Shown here piece by piece: positions 8,589 to 17,241 of a stretch of 64,000 bases of DNA (position 1 is its first letter; the number at the start of each line of letters is the position of its first letter). This stretch comes from Prado023 sp963818445 (lineage in GTDB: Bacteria > Actinomycetota > Actinomycetes > S36-B12 > CAIYMF01), in contig CAWFSG010000021.1 in assembly GCA_963818445.1 (NCBI GenBank), positions 1 through 64,000 of the forward strand, in the 5' to 3' direction. The notes under the pieces were generated by a model, which ran no database searches, had not been told where the DNA came from, and was given only the letters and a program-made list of their open reading frames with translations. The position numbers were made by a program, and so were the translations under genes.

Positions 8589-8622
8589 GCGCCACGGCGA
8601 CCCCGTCAAACGAAAGGAACCC

Positions 8623-9120
8623 GTGGCTGTGAGCACCGAGACCACGCAGGCCGTCGATGAGGTCATCGAGGGCGACTACTCCACCGAGACCCCCGAGACT
8701 CCCGAGACGAAGGCCCCGCGCCCCGTCATGACCGCCCCCGGCGCTGCCACTGGTCGGCGCAAGGAGGCCGTTGCCCGGGTGCGCATCGTGCCCGGCACCG
8801 GTGTCTGGACGATCAATGGCCGGACCCTGGAGAACTACTTCCCGAACAAGGTCCACCAGCAGTTGGTGAACGAGCCCTTCCGCACGCTCGAGCTCGATGG
8901 CGCCTATGACGTCATCGCGCGCATCGACGGCGGCGGGATCACTGGCCAGGCCGGCGCCCTGCGCCTGGGCATCGCCCGCTGCCTCAACGAGATCGACGAG
9001 GAAGCCAACCGCCCCGCCCTGAAGAAGGCCGGCTTCCTGACCCGGGACGCCCGGATCAAGGAGCGCAAGAAGTACGGCCTGAAGAAGGCCCGCAAGGCTC
9101 CCCAGTACAGCAAGCGATGA
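8623..9120 (+). CDS. rpsI: 30S ribosomal protein S9
   Basis: The 165-aa product ends GLKKARKAPQYSKR, the conserved S9 tail whose terminal Arg touches the P-site tRNA. The core includes GRRKEAVARVRIVPG and GGGITGQAGALRLGIARCL. An acidic Glu/Thr/Pro-rich extension of about 38 residues precedes the core, common in actinobacteria. A GTG start at 8623 follows AAAGGAA. Confidence 0.97.
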   Translation: MAVSTETTQAVDEVIEGDYSTETPETPETKAPRPVMTAPGAATGRRKEAVARVRIVPGTGVWTINGRTLENYFPNKVHQQLVNEPFRTLELDGAYDVIARIDGGGITGQAGALRLGIARCLNEIDEEANRPALKKAGFLTRDARIKERKKYGLKKARKAPQYSKR

Positions 9121-9125
9121 GAGAG

Positions 9126-9249
9126 GGTGGACGCGCGCGCGTGTCCACCTGAACGAAGAGCGCAGCTGCATCCCGCGCCGCGGGATGACAGCAAGCGCTG
9201 AGCGTCCGAACGCCGCTGCCCCGACCCTCCGGTCCGGGCGGCGGCGTTC
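9126..9249 (+). terminator. Three consecutive hairpins after rpsI
   Basis: The 310-bp gap between rpsI and glmM contains three hairpins: GGTGGAC/GTCCACC (9126-9149), a near-perfect 9-bp palindrome (9169-9187) and a 13-bp stem with one wobble (9208-9249). The last is the best terminator candidate. The rest of the gap, to the glmM ribosome binding site at about 9419, shows a -10-like TAGAGT near 9394 and no gene. Confidence 0.6.
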
Positions 9250-9430
9250 GCGCGTGGTGGCCGACCGGGGCTCACCGGCCGGGCCGTGCGCGGTCGATTC
9301 CTGAACCGGCCACGATCGCGGCCGGTCAATGGTCGAAAGGCCCAGGGTCGCCGTCGTCCCAGGTTCGTCCGCGGCCGCCGCGCTGCCGACGGGTAGAGTC
9401 GCCGAGGGACATCCGACCGGGAGGTACGTC

Positions 9431-10792
9431 GTGGGATCGCTGTTCGGGACCGATGGGGTACGGGGGCTGGCCAACCGGGACCTGACGGCCGACCTCGCGC
9501 TGGACCTGGCGGGCGCAGCTGCGCACGTCCTGGGCGAGCTGGGTGAGCTGCACGCCGGGCGCCCCGGGGCGCGCCCGCGGGCGGTCGTGGGCCGCGATCC
9601 ACGGGCCAGTGGTGAGTTCCTCGAGGCCGCCACGGTCGCCGGACTGGCCAGCGCCGGCCTCGACGTGCTGGTCCTTGGCGTCCTGCCCACCCCCGCCGTC
9701 GCCCACCTGACCGCGGAGCTCGGCGTCGACCTCGGCGTGATGATCTCGGCCTCGCACAACCCGATGCCCGACAACGGGATCAAGTTCTTCGCCCGCGGCG
9801 GGCACAAGCTCGACGACGAGGTGGAGGAGCAGATCGAGGCCCGCCTCTATGAGGGCTGGCAGCGACCGATCGGTGCCGGCGTGGGACGGGTCGTGCACTA
9901 CGACGACGCCCTGGGTGACTACGTCGAGCACCTGCTCTCGTGCACGCCGAACCGACTGAACGGCCTGCGCGTGGTGGTCGACACCGGCAATGGCGCCGCG
10001 GCTGGGGCGTCCCCGCGTGCGCTGCGGCGGATGGGTGCCGAGGTCCTGGCGATCCACTCCAGCCCGGACGGCTACAACATCAACGAGGGCTGTGGCTCCA
10101 CGCACATGGCCGACCTGCGCGCGGCGGTCGTCGAGCACGGCTACGACGTGGGGATCGCCCATGACGGGGACGCGGACCGCTGCCTCGCGGTGGACGCCCA
10201 GGGCAACGTCGTCGATGGTGACGAGATCATGGCGATCCTCGCCCTGGCGATGCGCGACCAGGGAAAGCTCGCCCAGGACACGGTCGTGGCCACGGTGATG
10301 AGCAACCTGGGCTTCAAGCTGGCGATGCGCGACGCGGGGATCACCATGGTCGAGACCGGCGTGGGTGACCGGTACGTGCTGGAGGCCATGCGCGCCCACA
10401 ACTACACGCTCGGCGGCGAGCAGAGCGGGCACGTCGTGCTGCTGGACTACGGGACCACCGGGGACGGGACGCTCACGGCCCTGCACCTGCTGGCCCGCAT
10501 GGCCGACACCCACACTCCGCTGTCCGAGCTCGCCTCGGTCATGACCAAGCTGCCCCAGGTGCTCATCAACGTCCGAGGAGTGGACCGGTCGGCGGTGGGT
10601 TCCACTCCCGGCCTGGCATCTGCCGTGGCGGCAGCCGAGGCCCGCCTCGGCGACACCGGCCGGGTGCTGCTGCGCCCGAGCGGGACCGAGCCACTGGTGC
10701 GGGTCATGGTCGAGGCGCCCACGGATGCCGAGGCCCGCAGCGTGGCAGAGGAGCTCGCCGGCGCCGTGGCCCGGGAGATCCCCCTGCCGTAG
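9431..10792 (+). CDS. glmM: Phosphoglucosamine mutase
   Basis: GlmM interconverts glucosamine-6-P and glucosamine-1-P on the way to UDP-GlcNAc and peptidoglycan. The product has LFGTDGVRGLAN at the N-terminus, the phosphoserine loop ISASHNPMPDNGIKFF near residue 105, the metal loop DGDADRCLAVD and the C-terminal LLRPSGTEPLVRVM. The GTG at 9431 is chosen (453 aa) because it follows GGGAGG at 9419-9424 and places LFGTDGVRG at the usual position; the frame is open further upstream. glmS, the preceding enzyme in the pathway, is next. Confidence 0.96.
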   Translation: MGSLFGTDGVRGLANRDLTADLALDLAGAAAHVLGELGELHAGRPGARPRAVVGRDPRASGEFLEAATVAGLASAGLDVLVLGVLPTPAVAHLTAELGVDLGVMISASHNPMPDNGIKFFARGGHKLDDEVEEQIEARLYEGWQRPIGAGVGRVVHYDDALGDYVEHLLSCTPNRLNGLRVVVDTGNGAAAGASPRALRRMGAEVLAIHSSPDGYNINEGCGSTHMADLRAAVVEHGYDVGIAHDGDADRCLAVDAQGNVVDGDEIMAILALAMRDQGKLAQDTVVATVMSNLGFKLAMRDAGITMVETGVGDRYVLEAMRAHNYTLGGEQSGHVVLLDYGTTGDGTLTALHLLARMADTHTPLSELASVMTKLPQVLINVRGVDRSAVGSTPGLASAVAAAEARLGDTGRVLLRPSGTEPLVRVMVEAPTDAEARSVAEELAGAVAREIPLP

Positions 10793-10825
10793 GCGCGCCC
10801 GGACCGGCGTCCGGGATGCGCCGAC

Positions 10826-10831
10826 TACCCT
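10826..10831 (+). promoter_or_regulatory. -10 box of leaderless glmS
   Basis: TACCCT ends 7 nt before the glmS ATG at 10839 and there is no Shine-Dalgarno sequence, so transcription should start at or next to the A of the start codon. Confidence 0.6.
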
Positions 10832-10838
10832 TGGGCCC

Positions 10839-12686
10839 ATGTGCGGAATCGTGGGCTATGCGGGTCATCAGCAGGCAGTGGACGTCGTGGTGGCGGGTCT
10901 CAAGCGACTGGAGTACCGCGGGTACGACTCCGCGGGAGTGGCTGTCGTGGCCGACGGTGCCCTTGACGTGCGCAAGAAGGCAGGCAAGCTGGAGAACCTC
11001 CGGTCGCTGCTCGCCGCTGACCCGATGGCACCCTCGACCACTGGGATCGGGCACACGCGCTGGGCCACTCATGGTGGGCCCACCGACATCAACGCCCATC
11101 CGCACGTGTCCAGCGGCGGCCGCGTCGCGGTCATCCACAACGGCATCATCGAGAACTTCGCCGAGCTCACCAAGGAGCTGGCCGAGCGCGGGGTCGTGAT
11201 GACCTCGGAGACCGACACCGAGGTGGTGGCGCACCTGCTGGAGTCCACGCTGGCCGACACCGGGGACCTCGCCGATGCCATGCGCGCGGCGTGCCAGCGG
11301 CTGTCGGGTGCGTTCACGCTGGTGGCGGTCAGCGCCGACGACCCCGGTCGGCTGGTGGCCGCGCGGCGCAACTCCCCGCTGGTCGTGGGGATCGGCCAGG
11401 GTGAGAACTTCCTGGCCTCCGACGTCTCGGCATTCATCGAGTTCACCCGCGACGCCATCGAGCTCGGGCAGGACCAGGTCGTCGACCTGCGCGCCGACGA
11501 GGTGATCGTCACCGACTTCGCCGGTGCGGCGGTCGAGGTCACCCCGTTCACCGTCACCTGGGATGCTGCGGCCGCGGAGAAGGGCGGCTACGACCTGTTC
11601 ATGCTCAAGGAGATCGCCGAGCAGCCCAAGGCCGTCGCCGACACGCTGCTGGGCAGGATCGCCCCCGACGGGCTGCTGCGCCTCGACGAGATCCGCCTGC
11701 CCATTGCTGAGCTGCGCGAGATCGACAAGATCGTCATCGTCGCCTGCGGGACGGCCTACCACGCAGGGCTGGTCGCCAAGTACGCGATCGAGCACTGGTG
11801 CCGGATCCCCACCGAGGTCGAGCTGGCCAGTGAGTTCCGCTACCGGGATCCGATCCTGACGCGGCGGATCCTGGTCATCGCGATCAGCCAGTCGGGCGAG
11901 ACGATGGACACGCTGATGGCGGTGCGCCACGCCCGCGAGCAGGGCGCCCGCGTCCTGGCCATCTGCAACACGAACGGCTCGACGATCCCGCGCGAGTCCG
12001 ACGCGGTGCTCTACACCCAGGCCGGCCCGGAGATCGCGGTCGCCTCCACCAAGGCCTTCCTCACCCAGATCGTGGCCGTCTACCTGGTGGCGCTCTACCT
12101 GGCGCAGGTGCGCGGCAACAAGTTCGGCGACGAGGTCGCTGCGATCGTGGGCCAGCTGGCGACGATGCCGCAGAAGGTCGACCTCGTCCTGGACACCGTC
12201 GAGGGGGTGCGCGCGCTGGCGCAACAGTTCGCCAACTCCAGCTCGGTGCTGTTCATCGGTCGGCACGTGGGCTACCCGGTGGCCCTCGAGGGGGCGCTGA
12301 AGCTCAAGGAGCTGGCCTACATGCACGCCGAGGGGTTCGCCGCCGGCGAGCTCAAGCACGGCCCGATCGCCCTGATCGAGCCAGGCGTGCCGGTCATCGT
12401 CGTCGTCCCGTCACCGAAGGGTCGCGGCGTGCTGCACGAGAAGATCATCTCCAACATCCAGGAGGTCCGGGCCCGCGGCGCGGTCACGATCGTGATCGCT
12501 GAGGAGGGCGATGACGTCGTCACGCCCTACGCCGACCACATCATCCGGATCCCGGCCTGCCCCACGCTGATGCAGCCGCTGGTCTCCACCGTGCCGCTGC
12601 AGGTGTTCGCCTGCGAGCTGGCCACGGCCAAGGGCCACGACGTGGACCAGCCGCGCAACCTGGCCAAGTCCGTCACGGTCGAGTAG
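10839..12686 (+). CDS. glmS: Glutamine--fructose-6-phosphate aminotransferase (isomerizing)
   Basis: The 615-aa enzyme makes glucosamine-6-P from fructose-6-P and glutamine. The N-terminal glutaminase begins MCGIVGYAG, with Cys2 as the nucleophile after Met removal, and contains GHTRWATHGGPTDINAHPH. Two SIS domains follow (VACGTAYHAGLV, ISQSGETMDTL), and the C-terminus PRNLAKSVTVE is the canonical catalytic tail. No ribosome binding site precedes the ATG, consistent with leaderless translation. No glmS ribozyme fits in the 46 bp after glmM. Confidence 0.98.
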   Translation: MCGIVGYAGHQQAVDVVVAGLKRLEYRGYDSAGVAVVADGALDVRKKAGKLENLRSLLAADPMAPSTTGIGHTRWATHGGPTDINAHPHVSSGGRVAVIHNGIIENFAELTKELAERGVVMTSETDTEVVAHLLESTLADTGDLADAMRAACQRLSGAFTLVAVSADDPGRLVAARRNSPLVVGIGQGENFLASDVSAFIEFTRDAIELGQDQVVDLRADEVIVTDFAGAAVEVTPFTVTWDAAAAEKGGYDLFMLKEIAEQPKAVADTLLGRIAPDGLLRLDEIRLPIAELREIDKIVIVACGTAYHAGLVAKYAIEHWCRIPTEVELASEFRYRDPILTRRILVIAISQSGETMDTLMAVRHAREQGARVLAICNTNGSTIPRESDAVLYTQAGPEIAVASTKAFLTQIVAVYLVALYLAQVRGNKFGDEVAAIVGQLATMPQKVDLVLDTVEGVRALAQQFANSSSVLFIGRHVGYPVALEGALKLKELAYMHAEGFAAGELKHGPIALIEPGVPVIVVVPSPKGRGVLHEKIISNIQEVRARGAVTIVIAEEGDDVVTPYADHIIRIPACPTLMQPLVSTVPLQVFACELATAKGHDVDQPRNLAKSVTVE

Positions 12687-12731
12687 GCCACTGCCTGCCG
12701 TCGCGATCCCGGAGCGGCGGGGCGGTTCGGG

Positions 12732-14186
12732 TCAGCCGATCCGGACGGCGGCGACGAAGCGGTCGCGGTACCACGGCTCGTGCAGGGTGCGAATCCGGAC
12801 CCCGCGGCGCGGGTTGGCGGCCTCGACCACCAGCCCGTTGCCGGCGTACATCGAGATATGGCCCCGGCGCGGGGACGAACCGTCCTGGTAGTACAGCAGG
12901 TCGCCGGCGAGCAGCTGGTCGATCTCGACCCTGGTTCCGGCGAAGCGCTGCTGGGAGGCCAACCGGGGCAGCTTCACGCCGGCGGTCAGGTAGGCCTGCT
13001 GGATCAGGCCCGAGCAGTCGAAGACCGCCGGTCCGTTCCCGCCGAGGACGTAGGGCTTGCCCACCTGCGCCAGGGCGAACACGACGGCCCTGTCGGCCAC
13101 CGTCGGGTTCTCCGGCAGCGTGTAGGTGGGCGTGGGAATGGTCGGGGCCGCCGGCTTCGGGGGCGTGGGGGTCGTCGGGGGGGTGACAGGGGTCACTTGG
13201 CGCCCGGTGAGGATGGCCTCCCAGGTGGCTGCGTCCACCGTGCCCGTGACGGGGATCGGCAGGCCCGCCTGGTAGGCCGTGACCGCACTGGTGGTCAGCT
13301 TGCCGAAGAACCCGGTGGCGGGCGACACCCGCAGGTACTGCTGGACGTAGATCACGGCGGGGTCTCTGGGTCCCATCCCGGGTGTGAGCAGCGGGCGGGT
13401 GGCCGCGGCCTGATCGGGGGTGAGCGCGGGGGGTGCCGCAGGAGTGGGGGTCGCCGGGGCTGGCGGTGCAGCAGGGTCGGCATCGACGGAGGGCTGGGCG
13501 GCCGGCGGCTGAGGCGCGGCGTCCAGGGGTAGTTCGATGACGCCCTCGGCGGTGAGCAGGACCTTCCAGGTGGCCTGACCCACCTTGCCGGTGACCTTGA
13601 GGTCGTTGATGTCCTGCAACGTGCTCACGGCAGCCCTGGTCAGGGGGCCGAAGTACCCGGTCGCGGGAGCGATCCCCAGCTTCTCCTGGACGAACACGAC
13701 CGCCGGGCCGCGGGATCCCGGACCGAGGGACGGCTTCTTCTGGGCGGCCGCGTCAGGGCTCGGCGCCGGCGTGGCGACCTGCTCTGGCGGCTCGGGCGCT
13801 GGGTCCACGGCCGGGGCCGAGGTCGATGCCGAGCGGAGCAGCACCTTCCACGTGCTTGCGGTGATCCTCCCGGTGACCTTGAGGCCATGGCTGCGCTGAA
13901 CCGCCCGGACCGCCTTGGCCGTGAGCGGGCCGTAGTAGCCGCTGGCGGGCTTCACCCCGAGCGTGGTCTGGATGTAGACGACTGCGGGGCTGCGCGAGCC
14001 GAGCCGCAGGGACGGCCGGAGCTGTGCTGCCGCAGCAGGCGTCGGGGCGACGGCCAGCACCTGCACCGTGCCGCCCTGGGTCCCCTCCGCGGGATCGGAC
14101 CCGGGAAGGCCGAGTGCCTGCGCCGGCACTCCGAGCCCGCTCACGAGCGCGGCCGAGAGGATCGTGGCACCCACAGTCTTCTTCAT
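12732..14186 (-). CDS. Secreted NlpC/P60 peptidoglycan hydrolase with three PG-binding repeats
   Basis: The 484-aa product starts MKKTVGATILSAALVSG, a signal peptide ending near AQA. Three peptidoglycan-binding (PGBD1) repeats follow, each with P-A-V-V/I-Y/F-x-Q and a terminal ATWK/E-like motif, at about residues 45-110, 145-205 and 265-325. The C-terminal ~115 residues are an NlpC/P60 domain with Cys in FDCSGLIQQAY and His in RRGHISMYAGNG. Pro/Ala/Thr-rich linkers separate the units. It probably cleaves stem peptides in the cell wall. The start follows GAGGGA, and the leader carries a c-di-AMP riboswitch. Confidence 0.95.
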   Translation of the reverse strand: MKKTVGATILSAALVSGLGVPAQALGLPGSDPAEGTQGGTVQVLAVAPTPAAAAQLRPSLRLGSRSPAVVYIQTTLGVKPASGYYGPLTAKAVRAVQRSHGLKVTGRITASTWKVLLRSASTSAPAVDPAPEPPEQVATPAPSPDAAAQKKPSLGPGSRGPAVVFVQEKLGIAPATGYFGPLTRAAVSTLQDINDLKVTGKVGQATWKVLLTAEGVIELPLDAAPQPPAAQPSVDADPAAPPAPATPTPAAPPALTPDQAAATRPLLTPGMGPRDPAVIYVQQYLRVSPATGFFGKLTTSAVTAYQAGLPIPVTGTVDAATWEAILTGRQVTPVTPPTTPTPPKPAAPTIPTPTYTLPENPTVADRAVVFALAQVGKPYVLGGNGPAVFDCSGLIQQAYLTAGVKLPRLASQQRFAGTRVEIDQLLAGDLLYYQDGSSPRRGHISMYAGNGLVVEAANPRRGVRIRTLHEPWYRDRFVAAVRIG

Positions 14187-14199
14187 CGCGTATCCCTCA

Positions 14200-14400
14200 T
14201 CGCCTGCGAGGTGAGCTGTCGGGTCCCGTGCGCGCACTCGTGCGCGCGCAGCAGCCCCCGGCCGGTCGTGCGCCGGGTACTGCCGGGACCCCGAGGGTTC
14301 CTACGGGCTGGTGGCCCGTGGGATACCCAGTGGTACCTGGGTCCCCCGCTCCCGCCCTGGTTGGGGAAGTATCGGAGGGGGCGGGATTCGGCGACCTCCG
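14200..14400 (-). promoter_or_regulatory. c-di-AMP riboswitch (ydaO/yuaA class)
   Basis: Read on the minus strand, the leader of the NlpC/P60 gene has the conserved ydaO blocks in order: GTCGCCGAATCC near 14397, GGGGGACCCA near 14345, and a 3' block CCCGACAGCTCACCTCGCA followed by GGCG at about 14223-14201. Actinobacterial ydaO riboswitches typically control cell-wall hydrolases, which fits the downstream gene. The variable stem between the blocks contains an inverted TGCGCGC repeat. Identification is by recalled consensus; boundaries are approximate. Confidence 0.85.
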
Positions 14401-14519
14401 ACGCGGTCCCGGGTGGGACCGTGGCGCACGTTACCAATGTGACGGGTGGTATGGATAGTCCGGGTTGTCCGTCGGCGCGTTTCGGGCCGGTGTGGTAGGC
14501 AGGAGCCCGGGAGGTGCAG

Positions 14520-16068
14520 ATGCGTCCGATCTGTTCGGTCGAGGTGGTCCGTCGGGCTGAGGCGGGGGCCGGAGTGCCCGAGCCGGTGCTCATGGCGCGG
14601 GCCTCAACAGCCCTCGCGGGCGTGTGCCTGGACCTCCTGCGCAGCGGCCGCCGCGCTGTGCGTGGGTCGCACGTGGTGGCGCTCGTCGGCTCCGGGAACA
14701 ACGGAGGTGATGCCCTCTGGGCCCTGGCGTCCCTGGCCCAGCGGGGGGTGGCCACCGTGGCAATCGGTGACCCGGGGCGCATGCACGCGCAGGGCGCCGC
14801 GGCGGCCAGGTCGGCAGGCGCTCGCATCGTCGCCTGGGACGACCCGTCGGTCGAGGCAGTGGTCGCCCGCGCGGACCTGGTCCTCGACGGGATCCTGGGC
14901 ATCGGTGGCTCGGGAGCGGTTCGTGAGCCGGCGGCGGGCGTGGTTCGTGCGGTGCTCGCATCCGGTGTCCCGGTCGTGGCGGTGGACATCCCCAGTGGGG
15001 TCGACACCGATACCGGGGCCGTTGCCGGGCTGGCCGTGGCCGCGAACGTGACTGTGTGCTTCGGCGTGCTCAAGCCCGCACTGGTGGTGCCGCCCGGGCG
15101 GTCCCTGGCCGGTTCCGTCACGGTTGTCGACATCGGCCTTCAGGCACCCGATCTTGAACCGGCGGCATACGCGCTGTCCCTGGCCGACCTGGCGGTGGCC
15201 AGCCCGGCCCCGGACGCCCACAAGTACTCCCGGGGCCTCGTCGGGGTCACCGCAGGGAGCCTGTCCTACCCCGGGGCGGCACTGCTGGCAGTCGGCGGTG
15301 CGCGCATGTCCGGGGTGGGGATGGTGGCCTTCAGCCCGGGGACCGGGGCAGCCCACCTCGACCGGGCGCCCGTGCCCCGCGACGCCGACACCCCCGGTCA
15401 CGCGGGCCTGCTCGATCCGGTCGCCGCCCTCGTGGTCGCCGACATACCCCGACGTCGTCCTCGCGCCTGGCCGTGCGGTGGATGCCCGCTGCATCGGCCC
15501 GGGCCTGGGCGCGGGGCGGGACGCGATGGACTGCGTCCTGCGCGCCATGGCCGACCCCGCCCCCGTGGTGGTCGATGCCTCGGCCCTGGCGGTCCTGGCC
15601 CGCCAGGACGGCCGGCGAGCCCTCGCCGAGCGTTCCGAGTGGGGGTGGGTCACCGTCCTGACCCCGCATGCAGGCGAGTTCGCCAGGATGGGACTGGACC
15701 CCTCTGGCGGGCCGCTGGCAGCCGCCCGGCGTGCGGCGCAGGAGACCGGGGCGGTCGTGGTCCTCAAGGGCCCCGGGACCGTCGTGGCAGCGCCGGGCGC
15801 CACCTACGTGGACACCTTCGGTGACGCGTCCCTGGCCACGGCAGGCTCCGGTGATGTCCTGGCCGGACTCATCGCCGGGATGCTTGCGGGGGCCGCCCGG
15901 GCCGGGGAGCTGCACCCTGGTGCCGCCGCCCTGATCGCCGCCCGCGCCGTGGGCCTGCACGGCCTGGCCGGCCGGCTGGCGGCCGCCGACGACGCCCCGG
16001 TGACCGCTCTGGAGGTCCTGGCCGCCCTGCCGCAGGCGCGCGCCGCGGCTGCCTCAGTCACCGCCTGA
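14520..16068 (+). CDS. nnr: Bifunctional NAD(P)HX epimerase/dehydratase (frameshifted)
   Basis: The enzyme repairs hydrated NADH and NADPH. The N-terminal YjeF epimerase domain has GSGNNGGDALWALASL, LDGILGIGGSG and DIPSGVDTDTG. The C-terminal ADP-dependent dehydratase domain has CIGPGLGAGRD, LTPHAGEFARMG, VVLKGPGTVVA and ATAGSGDVLAGLIAGMLA. The reading frame changes near 15441-15450: VVAD is in one frame and YPDVVLAPGR in the +1 frame, as if one base were extra in the ACATACCCC stretch. Removing it gives a normal 515-aa fusion. The ATG at 14520 follows GGGAGG. It is divergent from the NlpC/P60 gene. Confidence 0.9.
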
Positions 16069-16092
16069 CACGCACCCGGTCACGGCGTGCGG

Positions 16093-16098
16093 CAGGAT
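16093..16098 (+). promoter_or_regulatory. -10-like box of alr
   Basis: CAGGAT lies 6 nt before the GTG at 16105, matching the leaderless spacing seen elsewhere in the window. The first base deviates from TANNNT and no -35 is clear. Confidence 0.4.
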
Positions 16099-16104
16099 GG
16101 GACC

Positions 16105-17241
16105 GTGGTTGCGCGAGCCGTGTGCGAGGTCGATCTGGATGCGATCTCGGCCAATGTCGAGGTGCTGCGCTCGCTCGCGCCCTCAGCGGCACTCCTGGCC
16201 GTCGTCAAGGCTGATGCGTACGGCCACGGCCTGGTGCCCTCGGCGCGTGCGGCCCTCAACGGGGGCGCCGACTGGCTGGGCACCGCCCTGCTGTCGGAGG
16301 CCGCCGAGCTGCGTCAGCAGGGGATCACCGTGCCCGTCCTGGCCTGGCTCTGGTCCCCGGGCGACGACGACCTGGTCGCGTGCGTGCGCGACGAGATCGA
16401 CGTCACGGCCAGCTCCCTGTGGCAGCTGGAGGCGCTCACCGCGGCCTCGCACGCCACGGGGGTGCGGGCCCGAGTCCAGCTGAAGGTCGACACCGGGCTG
16501 GCCCGCAACGGCGCGACGGCGGCGGACTGGCCGGCACTCGTGGAGCGTGCGGCCCAGCTCGAGGCCAACGGGACGATGCAGGTGACCGGCGTGTGGTCGC
16601 ACTTCGCTGTCGCCGACGCCCCGAGCAGCGCGACCAACGCAGCCCAGCTGGTGGCCTTCGACTCGGCACTCGAGGTCGTGGCCGCTGCCGGGTTGACCCC
16701 GCGGGTTCGTCATATCGCCAACTCCGCGGCGACCCTGGTGTCCCCGCAGGCGCACTACGACCTGGTCCGCCCCGGGATCGCCGTCTACGGGGTCTCCCCG
16801 GGAGGTGAGCTGGGCCCACCCGAGCAGTACGGGCTCGCCGCGGCGATGACCCTGCGGGCCCGTCTTGCCGGGGTCAAGCGAGTCGGGGCCGGACAGGGGG
16901 TCTCCTACGGGCACGAGTACGTGACGACGGCACCGACCACGCTCGGGCTGGTACCCCTGGGCTACGCCGACGGGATCCCGCGGGCTGCTGGTGGGCGCGG
17001 GCCGGTACTGGCGGCCGGGAAGGTGCGCACGATCGCTGGTCGGGTGTGCATGGACCAGTTCGTGCTCGACCTCGGGGATGACCCCGCCGAGCCCGGCGAC
17101 GAGGTCGTGCTGTTCGGCAGCGCGGTCCGCGGCGAGCCGACGGCCGAGGACTGGGCGGGTGCCGCGGGGACCATCGGCTACGAGATCATCACGCGGCTCG
17201 GTCCCCGGATCCAGCGCACGACACGGGGGGCCGGCGCGTGA
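16105..17241 (+). CDS. alr: Alanine racemase
   Basis: This PLP enzyme supplies D-alanine for peptidoglycan. The product has the PLP-lysine motif VVKADAYGHG near residue 35, the HSHF-like VWSHFAVAD, HIANSAAT, and the C-terminal catalytic Tyr region GVSYGHEYVTT with GRVCMDQF. The GTG at 16105 (378 aa) is preferred because a -10-like box precedes it at 6 nt and the family start (ARAVCEVDLDAI) follows at once; an in-frame GTG at 16087 would add six residues. Its stop overlaps the hydrolase start. Confidence 0.96.
   Translation: MVARAVCEVDLDAISANVEVLRSLAPSAALLAVVKADAYGHGLVPSARAALNGGADWLGTALLSEAAELRQQGITVPVLAWLWSPGDDDLVACVRDEIDVTASSLWQLEALTAASHATGVRARVQLKVDTGLARNGATAADWPALVERAAQLEANGTMQVTGVWSHFAVADAPSSATNAAQLVAFDSALEVVAAAGLTPRVRHIANSAATLVSPQAHYDLVRPGIAVYGVSPGGELGPPEQYGLAAAMTLRARLAGVKRVGAGQGVSYGHEYVTTAPTTLGLVPLGYADGIPRAAGGRGPVLAAGKVRTIAGRVCMDQFVLDLGDDPAEPGDEVVLFGSAVRGEPTAEDWAGAAGTIGYEIITRLGPRIQRTTRGAGA

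Noticed and set aside
10793..10838. glmS ribozyme
   Set aside because: The 46-bp gap is too short, glmS looks leaderless, and the ribozyme is a Firmicutes feature.
15124..16068. Separate stand-alone NAD(P)HX dehydratase gene
   Set aside because: The C-terminal frame has no good start at a domain boundary and continues the epimerase domain exactly after a one-base correction, so a frameshifted fusion is the better reading.
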